From contig DATHGT010000129.1 of the NCBI GenBank assembly GCA_035317605.1, positions 1 through 30,583 on the forward strand: DNA of 30,583 bases, given 5' to 3'. The notes under the pieces are model-generated. The model was given only the letters and a program-made list of their open reading frames with translations, made no database searches and was not told the origin of the DNA. Made by a program: the position numbers and the translations under genes. The DNA is from DATHGT01 sp035317605 (GTDB lineage: Bacteria; Methylomirabilota; Methylomirabilia; Rokubacteriales; CSP1-6). Position 1 is the first letter of the stretch. Each line of letters starts with the position of its first letter. This document shows positions 23,111 through 30,583 of this stretch, one piece after another.

Positions 23111-24111
23111 TTCAGCGGCGCGACTTCCTCCGCGTGGCCTCGGGCTTCGGAGCCGCAACCGTCCTCGGCGTCCGCACCGGGAGCGCAGAGGCCGAGCCAC
23201 CGCCCGAGACGACCCGCCTCCGCCTCGGCAAGACTCCGGCCGTCTGCACGGCGCCCCAGTTCGTCGCCGAGCCGCTCTTCCAGGCCGAGGGCTTCAGCGA
23301 CACACAGTACGTGACCGGACCCGGCCCCGCGTCCTGGGGCATGAAAGCGTTGGCCGCCGGAGAGATCGACATCACCGTCAACTACGGCACCAATCTGATC
23401 CTCCAAGTCGACGCCGGCGACCCGGTCGTGATTCTCGGCGGGATCCACGTCGGCTGCTACGAGTTGTTCGGTGGCGAGCGGGTCCGCGCGGTTCGCGACC
23501 TGCGCGGCCGCAAGGTGGCCGTGCCCGAGCTGGGCAGCTCGCACCACGTCTTCGTCTCGATGATGGCCTCCCATGTCGGCCTCGATCCTCGGAAGGATAT
23601 CGAGTGGGTCCTTCATCAACCCGGCGAGAGCAGGAAGCTTCTCGTCGAAGCGAAAGTCGACGCGCTCATGGCCTTCCCACCCGAAGCGCAGGAGCTGCGG
23701 GCGAAGAAGATCGGCCACGTGGTCGTGTCGAGCGCGCTCGACCGGCCCTGGTCGCAGTACTTCTGCTGCATGATCGGCGCGAACGCGGACTTCGTGCGCA
23801 AGCATCCGAGCGCCACCAAGCGAGCCGTCCGCGCCCTCCTGAAGGCCACCAACGTGTGCGCGACCGAGCCGGAGCGCGCCGCCCGACTCCTCGTCGACCG
23901 GGACATTTCGAAGAGCTACGAGTACGCGCTCCAGGCCCTGAAGGATCTCCCCTACAACCGGTGGCGCGAACTCGATCCGACCGACGCCGTGCGCTTCTGG
24001 GCCCTGCGCCTGCACGAGGCCGGGCTCATCAAGAGCGGTCCCAACAAGATCATCGCCCAGGGCACGGACTGGCGCTTCTTCAACGAGCTCAAGAAGGAAT
24101 TGAAGGCGTGA
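23107..24111 (+). CDS. Tat-exported solute-binding protein, array copy 2
   Basis: This 334-residue protein starts at ATG 23107, overlapping copy 1's stop, with AAGGAG from the copy 1 tail upstream. Tat motif QRRDFLRV; mature part from about EAEPPPET. Its five cysteines sit in PAVCTAP, HVGCYEL, PWSQYFCC and NVCATEPE. The region after the first strand (GPGPASWGMKALAAGEIDITVNYG) differs from the other copies, whereas the C-terminal half is nearly constant. A 33-base stretch around the CC motif is identical to copy 1 (23740-23772 versus 22739-22771), which suggests recent exchange or strong constraint. It ends KKELKA and couples to copy 3 as GTGA. Confidence 0.88.
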   Translation: MIQRRDFLRVASGFGAATVLGVRTGSAEAEPPPETTRLRLGKTPAVCTAPQFVAEPLFQAEGFSDTQYVTGPGPASWGMKALAAGEIDITVNYGTNLILQVDAGDPVVILGGIHVGCYELFGGERVRAVRDLRGRKVAVPELGSSHHVFVSMMASHVGLDPRKDIEWVLHQPGESRKLLVEAKVDALMAFPPEAQELRAKKIGHVVVSSALDRPWSQYFCCMIGANADFVRKHPSATKRAVRALLKATNVCATEPERAARLLVDRDISKSYEYALQALKDLPYNRWRELDPTDAVRFWALRLHEAGLIKSGPNKIIAQGTDWRFFNELKKELKA

Positions 24112-25115
24112 AGCGCACGACTCGTCGGGAGTTCCTGGGCGGGCTCGCCGGATCCGCCGCCGTCGCCCTCGTCCCGTCGACCTCGACGGGGGCGGCCGAT
24201 CCCCGGCTCGAAACCACCACGATCCGGATGATCGAGGTGCCGGATATCTGCGCGCGCGCGCCCCTCGTGATCGCCCAGGAACTGCTCAAGGCCGAAGGGT
24301 TCACCGACGTCCAGCCGGTGAAGCGTGCGAATGGGCTGGAGGGCAGCAACGCCGTCTCGCGGGGGGAAGCCGATTTCACGATCAGCGCCGTGCATCAGCT
24401 CATCACCCGGATCGACGCCGGGGAGCCGGTGGTGCTGCTCGGCGGGGTTCACGTCGGATGCTTCGAGCTGTTCGGTCACGAAGGCGTTCGCTCGCTGCGC
24501 GACCTCAAGGGCAAGCGCGTCGGCGTGACCGCGCTCGGCTCCGGCCGCCACATCTTTCTCGCCAGCATGGTGACCCACGTCGGTCTCGATTCCCGGCGGG
24601 ACATCCGCTGGATCGACCGGCCGGCGGCCGAGGCGATGGCGATGTTCACGAAGGGCGACCTCGACGCCTTCATGGGTTTCCCGCCCGAGCCCCAGGAGCT
24701 GCGGGCCAGGCGCGTCGGTCACGTCGTCGTGAACACCACGACGGACAAGCCATGGTCACAGTACTTCTGCTGCGTGGCGATGGCGCACCGTGATTTTGTG
24801 CGCAGGTACCCGGTGGCGACCAGGCACGCCCTGCGAGCGATCATGAAGGCGACGACCGTGTGCGGTCTCGAGCCCGAGCGGGCGGCAAAGGCCGGGAACG
24901 ACAAAGGCGACGCCGGCGGACATGAATACGCGCTGCAGGCGATCAAGGAGCTCCCCTATGCGCGCTGGCGCGACTACAATCCGGAGGACACCGTCCGCTT
25001 CTACGCGCTGCGGCTGCACGAAGCGGGGCTGATCAAATCGAGCCCGCAGAAGATCATCGCCCAGGGCACGGACTGGCGCTTCTTCAACGAGCTGAAGAAG
25101 GAGCTGAAGGGATGA
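24108..25115 (+). CDS. Tat-exported solute-binding protein, array copy 3 (most divergent)
   Basis: GTG 24108 overlaps copy 2's stop; the product has 335 residues. Tat motif TRREFLGG; the mature part starts near GAADPRLET, without the EPPPET seen elsewhere. Cysteines: PDICARA, HVGCFEL, PWSQYFCC, TVCGLEPE. After LEPERAAK it reads AGNDKGDAGGHEY instead of the usual LVDRGFxxxYEY, so this helix-loop has been rewritten, and the N-terminal pocket region (RANGLEGSNAVSRGEADFTISAVHQ) is also distinct. It still carries the conserved QGTDWRFFNELKKELKG end and the downstream ribosome site, so it appears functional. Confidence 0.87.
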   Translation: MKRTTRREFLGGLAGSAAVALVPSTSTGAADPRLETTTIRMIEVPDICARAPLVIAQELLKAEGFTDVQPVKRANGLEGSNAVSRGEADFTISAVHQLITRIDAGEPVVLLGGVHVGCFELFGHEGVRSLRDLKGKRVGVTALGSGRHIFLASMVTHVGLDSRRDIRWIDRPAAEAMAMFTKGDLDAFMGFPPEPQELRARRVGHVVVNTTTDKPWSQYFCCVAMAHRDFVRRYPVATRHALRAIMKATTVCGLEPERAAKAGNDKGDAGGHEYALQAIKELPYARWRDYNPEDTVRFYALRLHEAGLIKSSPQKIIAQGTDWRFFNELKKELKG

Positions 25116-26092
25116 TCCGGCGCCGCGACTTCCTCCGCGTGTCCGGCGCGGGCGCGCTGCTCGGGCTTGGCGCCGGTCGGGCGGGAGCCGAGCCCCCGCC
25201 GGAAACGAAGAGGCTGACGCTCGCGCTCACGACGAGCATCTGTCAGGCCCCGCAGTACGTCGCCGAGCCCCTGTTCAAGGCCGAAGGCTTCACGGAGGTC
25301 CGCTACGTTCCCAGCGCTGGCGCCGAGGCACAAGCCCTGGCCAAGGGCGAGATCGACCTCACGCTGACCTTCGCGGCCCCGGTCCTGCTGCGGATCGACG
25401 TCAACGATCCCGTGCTCCTTCTCGGCGGAGGCCACATCGGCTGTATCGAGCTGGTCGGCAACCCCCGCGTGAGCGCGATCCGTGACCTGAAGGGCAAGAC
25501 CGTGCTCGTGTACAGCGACCCGGCTCACGTCCTCCTCGCCATCGCGATGGCGCACGTCGGGCTCGATCTGCGCAAGGACGTCACGCTGGTCAGGCGCAAG
25601 CCGGCCGACGCGATCGGCGCGTTCGAGAAGGGAGAAGTCGACGCGGTCATGACGTCCCCACCCGTCGCCCAGGAGATGCGCGCCAGAGGACTCGGGCGCG
25701 TCATCCTCGACACCACGAAGGACCGCCCGTGGTCCCAGTACTTCTGCTGCATGGTGGCCGGCAACCGCGAGTTCGTGCGCAAGCATCCGGTGGCCACCAA
25801 GCGGGCCATGCGCGCGATCCTGAAATCCACCGACATGTGCGCGCTCGAGCCGGAGGGCGCCGCGCGCACGCTGGTGGACCGGAAGTTTGCCACCAGCTAC
25901 GAGTACGCCGCACAGACGATGCGCGAGCTGCCCTACCGGGCGTGGCGCGACTACGTCCCCGAGGACACCGTGCGCTTCTACGCCCTGCGCCTATACGAGG
26001 CCGGGATGATCAAATCGTCGCCCCAAAAGATCCTCGCCCAGGGCGCGGACTGGCGCTTCCTCAACGAGCTCCGGAAGGAGTTGAAGGCATGA
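25112..26092 (+). CDS. Tat-exported solute-binding protein, array copy 4
   Basis: This 326-residue protein starts at ATG 25112 (ATGA overlap with copy 3). Tat motif RRRDFLRV; mature part from about GAEPPPET. It is the shortest copy, with a reduced loop after EVRYV. Cysteines: TSICQAP, HIGCIEL, PWSQYFCC, DMCALEPE. The usual GFPPEPQELRA segment is TSPPVAQEMRA here, and the region before it (VYSDPAHVLLAIAMAHVGLD) also departs from the others, so its ligand may differ. The tail encodes RKELKA with the ribosome site GGAAGGAG for copy 5. Confidence 0.88.
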   Translation: MIRRRDFLRVSGAGALLGLGAGRAGAEPPPETKRLTLALTTSICQAPQYVAEPLFKAEGFTEVRYVPSAGAEAQALAKGEIDLTLTFAAPVLLRIDVNDPVLLLGGGHIGCIELVGNPRVSAIRDLKGKTVLVYSDPAHVLLAIAMAHVGLDLRKDVTLVRRKPADAIGAFEKGEVDAVMTSPPVAQEMRARGLGRVILDTTKDRPWSQYFCCMVAGNREFVRKHPVATKRAMRAILKSTDMCALEPEGAARTLVDRKFATSYEYAAQTMRELPYRAWRDYVPEDTVRFYALRLYEAGMIKSSPQKILAQGADWRFLNELRKELKA

Positions 26093-27090
26093 TGCGGCGA
26101 CGCGATTTTCTCCGGGTCTCCGGCGCGAGCGCGGGTGCGCTGCTCGGACTCGGCCCCGATCGCGCGGGCGCCGAGCCGCCGCCGGAGACGACGACGATCC
26201 GGTTGATCCAGGTCCCCAGCATCTGTCGCAGTCCGCAATACGTCGCCGAGCCCCTGCTCCGCGCCGAGGGGTTCGTCGACGTCAAGTACGTGAAGAAGGG
26301 GGGAAGCGCCGAGGTCGGACCCGCGGTCGCCGCGGGCGAGGTCGACATCAGCATGGGATTCGTCGGCCCGCTCCTGACCGCGATCGACCAGGGGCAGTCG
26401 CTGGTCGTGCTCGGGCCGGGCCACGTCGGCTGCTTCGAGCTCTTCGGCAACGAGCGGGTTCGCGCCATCCGAGACCTGAAGGGAAAGAAAGTCGCGATCC
26501 CCGGCTGGGGCACCTCCAGCCAGCACACCTTCGTGGCCAGCATGGTGTCTTATGTGGGGCTGGATCCGCGCAAGGACATCGACTGGGTCACCACGCCGGT
26601 GCAGGACTCGCTGCGATTGTTCGCCGAGGGCAAGATCGACGCGCTGATCGCGCTGCCGCCCGAACCCCAGGAGCTGCGCGCGAAGAAGATCGGCCGGGTG
26701 ATCGTCAACAGCGCGGTGGATCAGCCATGGTCGCAATACTTCTGCTGTCTCATCGTCGCCAACCGTGACTTCGTTCGCCGGCACCCGGTCGCCGCCAAGC
26801 GCGCATTACGCGCGATCCTCAAGGCCGCCGACGTGTGCGCGCTGGACCCCGAGGCGGCCGCGCGTGCGCTCGTGGACCGGGGCTTCACGGAACGCTACGA
26901 CTACGCGCTGCAGGCCATGAGAGAGATCCCGTACCGCAAGTGGCGCGAGTACGACGTCGAGGACACGGTGCGCTTCTATTCGCTCCGTCTCCATGAGGCG
27001 GGCCTCCTCAAATCAGGCCCGAAGAAGATCATCGCGCAGGGCACCGACTGGCGCTTCCTCAACGAGATCCGGAAGGAGCTGAAGGGATGA
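26089..27090 (+). CDS. Tat-exported solute-binding protein, array copy 5
   Basis: This 333-residue protein starts at ATG 26089, overlapping copy 4's stop; a second ATG follows immediately. Tat motif RRRDFLRV, nearly identical to copy 4 through the start of the mature protein, which suggests these two are close relatives. Cysteines: PSICRSP, HVGCFEL, PWSQYFCC, DVCALDPE. The segment VAIPGWGTSSQHTFVASM replaces the glycine-rich loop of copy 1 with a longer one. It ends IRKELKG and couples to copy 6 as ATGA. Confidence 0.88.
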   Translation: MMRRRDFLRVSGASAGALLGLGPDRAGAEPPPETTTIRLIQVPSICRSPQYVAEPLLRAEGFVDVKYVKKGGSAEVGPAVAAGEVDISMGFVGPLLTAIDQGQSLVVLGPGHVGCFELFGNERVRAIRDLKGKKVAIPGWGTSSQHTFVASMVSYVGLDPRKDIDWVTTPVQDSLRLFAEGKIDALIALPPEPQELRAKKIGRVIVNSAVDQPWSQYFCCLIVANRDFVRRHPVAAKRALRAILKAADVCALDPEAAARALVDRGFTERYDYALQAMREIPYRKWREYDVEDTVRFYSLRLHEAGLLKSGPKKIIAQGTDWRFLNEIRKELKG

Positions 27091-28079
27091 ACAGCCGACG
27101 GAACTTCCTGAGGGGCGTGACGCTCACGGGAACGGCAGGCCTCCTCGGCATGCGCCCGCGCTCGGCCGCGGCCGAGCCGCCACTCGAGACGAAGCGGATC
27201 CGGATTGCCCAGATCCCGGCCATCTGTCTGGCCGCCCAGTACATTGCCGAGGAGCTGCTGCGGAGCGAAGGATTCACCGACGTGCAGTACGTCAAGGTCC
27301 CCCAGGCCCAGAACTTGAAATCGAGCTTGGCCGGCGACATCGACCTGAGCGCGGACGCCGCGCCCGGGATCGTCCTCGAGATGGACGCGGGCGCGCCGCT
27401 CGTGACCCTCGCCGGAATCCACGCCGGCTGCTTCGAGCTGGTCGGCACCGATCGCATCCACAGAATCTCGGACCTGAAAGGCAAGACCGTGGCGGTGGCA
27501 GATCCCGGCCGTAAGGGCTTCGTGGCCAGCATGGCCATCCAGGTCGGGCTCGATCCTCGCAAGGACGTCACGTGGGTGGAAAAGTCCGGCGAGGAGGCCA
27601 TCCGGCTGCTCGCGGAGGGCAAGATCGACGCCTACCTGGGGTTTCCGCCGGAACCCCAGGAGATGCGGGCCAAGAAGATCGGTCACGTCGTCGTCAACAC
27701 GGCCACGGACAAGCCGTGGTCGCAGTACTTCTGCTGTATGGCGTTCAGCAGCCGTGAGTTCGTGCGGCGCAACCCCGTCGCCACCAAGCGGGCGATCCGC
27801 GCCATCCTCAAGGCGGACCGGATCTGTGCGCTCGAGCCCGAGATGGCGGCCCGCACCATGGTCAACCGGGGGTTCACCAACTCGTACGAGTACGCGCTGC
27901 AGACGATGAAGGACATCCCCTACGGCCGGTGGCGCGAGTACAGCGCCGAGGACACGATCCGCTTCTACGCGCTCCGCCTGCACGAGGCGGGCATGATCAA
28001 GACGAGCCCGCAGAAGCTGATCGCCCAGGGCACCGACTGGCGGTTCCTCAACGAGCTGAAGAAGGAGCTGAAGGGTTAG
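27087..28079 (+). CDS. Tat-exported solute-binding protein, array copy 6
   Basis: This 330-residue protein starts at ATG 27087. Tat motif SRRNFLRG; mature part from about AAAEPPLET. Cysteines: PAICLAA, HAGCFEL, PWSQYFCC, RICALEPE. Its pocket region (VPQAQNLKSSLAGDIDLSADAAPG) is unlike the other copies. Its C-terminus (GRWREYSAEDTIRFYALRLHEAGMIK) is the closest match to the remnant at 21361-21450. It ends with TAG, one base before the GTG of the SCO gene, and its tail AAGGAG serves that gene, so the SCO protein is in the same translational relay. Confidence 0.88.
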   Translation: MNSRRNFLRGVTLTGTAGLLGMRPRSAAAEPPLETKRIRIAQIPAICLAAQYIAEELLRSEGFTDVQYVKVPQAQNLKSSLAGDIDLSADAAPGIVLEMDAGAPLVTLAGIHAGCFELVGTDRIHRISDLKGKTVAVADPGRKGFVASMAIQVGLDPRKDVTWVEKSGEEAIRLLAEGKIDAYLGFPPEPQEMRAKKIGHVVVNTATDKPWSQYFCCMAFSSREFVRRNPVATKRAIRAILKADRICALEPEMAARTMVNRGFTNSYEYALQTMKDIPYGRWREYSAEDTIRFYALRLHEAGMIKTSPQKLIAQGTDWRFLNELKKELKG

Positions 28080-28080
28080 G

Positions 28081-28664
28081 GTGATCCGGCTGGCGGTCTT
28101 GCTCGCGGCCGTCGCGAGCTTCGTGTGGGGCTCGGTGGACGCGGCGCCGAAGTCCGAGGCGCTGCCGACGATCGGGCCGGCGCCTGCATTCACGCTCATG
28201 GCCCAGGACGAGCGGCGGGTCGCGCTGGCCGATCTCCGCGGCAAAGTCGTGGTGCTCACGTTCATCTACACGGCGTGCGCCGACACCTGTCCCCTCCTCA
28301 CCGCCAAGATGGCCACCCTCCAGGGGCGGCTGGGCGCGGACTTCGGCGCGCGTGTCTTCTTCGTGTCCGTCACCGTCGATCCGGAGCGGGACACGCCGGC
28401 CGTGCTCAAGGGCTACGGGACAGCGCACGGCGTCCGGTTCGACGGCTGGGCGTTCCTCACGGGGACGCCGGCGGAGATCCGAGAGGTCGGCAAGCGCTAC
28501 GGCATCTTCGCCAAGAAGACCGCGCGCGGCGACGTCGACCACACGTTCCTGACCTCGGTGATCGACCCGCGCGGCGTGCTCCGCGTCCAGTACATGGGCG
28601 TGCGCTTCGATCCGGCGGAGCTCCTCGCCGACGTGCGCAGCGTGCTCGCGGAGACCGCGAAGCG

Positions 28665-28668
<4 letters not shown>
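28081..28668 (+). CDS. SCO1/SenC family copper-binding thioredoxin-fold protein
   Basis: This 195-residue protein starts at GTG 28081 and has an N-terminal hydrophobic signal or anchor (about residues 1-22). It has the SCO signature: C66-A-D-T-C70-P after FIYTA, the VTVDPERDTP segment, and H154 in DHTFLT, the third copper ligand. SCO proteins deliver copper to the CuA site of cytochrome oxidase or handle periplasmic thiol redox. No oxidase gene lies nearby. Its position directly after six cysteine-conserved exported proteins suggests that it acts on them, by metal delivery or disulfide exchange. The stop overlaps the kinase start (ATGA). Confidence 0.93.
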
Positions 28669-30160
<1,492 letters not shown>

Positions 30161-30176
<16 letters not shown>

Positions 30177-30559
30177 TCCTCATCATCGAGGACAACGAGA
30201 ACAACCGCATCCTCGTCCGCGACGTGCTGCAGTCGCGCGGCTACCGGACCGAGGAGACGGACAACGCCGAGGAGGGGCTGCGCCTGGCCCGCGCCTCGCA
30301 GCCCGCGCTCATCCTGATGGACATCCAGCTCCCCGGCATGAACGGGATGGACGCGCTCAGGCTGCTGCGAGCCGATCCGGCTACGCGCGAGATCCCGGCG
30401 ATGGCCGTCACCGCGTCGGCCATGACCCACGACCGTCAGAAGATCATGGCCGCCGGCTTCGACGCCTACCAGACCAAGCCCCTCAACGTCCGCGAGTTCG
30501 TCGAAGCCGTCCGCACCGTCCTCAGGACTCACGAGCGCCCCGGCTCAACCGGGGCGTGA
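30161..30559 (+). CDS. Single-domain (DivK-like) response regulator
   Basis: This 132-residue receiver starts at ATG 30161, overlapping the kinase by 16 bases. It has E10-D11 in LIIEDNENN, phosphoacceptor D54 in LILMDIQLPGMNGM, T in MAVTASA and K in YQTKPL. No output domain is present, as in DivK. The output target is not visible in the window, so the pathway probably passes through a phosphorelay or a protein interaction. It is the last gene of the array operon here; only 24 bases follow. Confidence 0.94.
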
Positions 30560-30583
30560 CACGCGCCGGGCGACGCAGCGGCC

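Noticed and set aside
22112..28079. Regular ~1-kb periodicity considered as a large tandem DNA repeat or assembly duplication
   Set aside because: The units differ throughout their N-terminal halves and have distinct lengths, so they are true diverged paralogues.
22996..28265. Several 250-430 codon minus-strand open frames along the binding protein array
   Set aside because: They repeat because the plus-strand genes are paralogous; the products are mirror-frame shadows rich in Arg/Asp/Leu/Val.

Overview
The window is a very GC-rich, densely packed bacterial chromosome segment. Most neighbouring genes in an operon overlap by 1-16 bases (ATGA, GTGA or TAATG junctions), and there are no tRNA, rRNA or CRISPR features. 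The base composition, many ABC-type solute-binding proteins, DapL-type lysine synthesis and SCO protein suggest an uncultured soil or sediment lineage such as Rokubacteria/Methylomirabilota. That is inference from gene content only; the protein calls do not depend on it.

Layout. (1) 1-2332, minus: an osmoprotectant/quaternary-amine ABC importer made of an ATPase and a substrate-binding domain fused ahead of its permease. The binding domain carries an in-frame GC-rich 27-bp tandem repeat. (2) 2413-7905, plus: a dipeptide/oligopeptide importer operon (binding protein and two permeases, no ATPases), a cytoplasmic serine hydrolase of the beta-lactamase fold, and LL-diaminopimelate aminotransferase. 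(3) 7906-16543, minus: an eleven-gene gas vesicle cluster (gvpJ, gvpA, histidine kinase, response regulator, GvpF/L, gvpG, double-domain ArsA/Get3-like ATPase, GvpF/L, small GvpA-family protein, GvpF/L, gvpK). The two-component pair and the Get3-like ATPase inside it are unusual. (4) 16693-20461, minus: a second dipeptide-type importer with two permeases and two ATPases but no binding protein. (5) 20633-22111: an enoyl-CoA hydratase-like gene that seems to have lost its 3' end, a ~90-bp remnant of a solute-binding protein, and a MazF-type toxin with a ribbon-helix-helix antitoxin on the opposite strand. (6) 22112-30559, plus: the most remarkable part, one apparent operon of six tandem paralogous Tat-exported solute-binding proteins followed by a SCO copper chaperone/thioredoxin-fold protein, a membrane histidine kinase and a single-domain response regulator.

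In region 6 each binding protein has exactly five cysteines, all at matching positions, including a vicinal pair in a PWSQYFCC motif. The ligand-facing N-terminal part diverges between copies. The last codons of each gene hold the Shine-Dalgarno sequence of the next, so the unit can duplicate without losing expression. No permease or ATPase lies with the array, so it may be a shared set of binding proteins for a transporter elsewhere, a periplasmic metal/redox system using the SCO protein, or a ligand-detection module feeding the kinase. The seventh, decayed copy beside the toxin-antitoxin pair shows that the array has been gaining or losing members.
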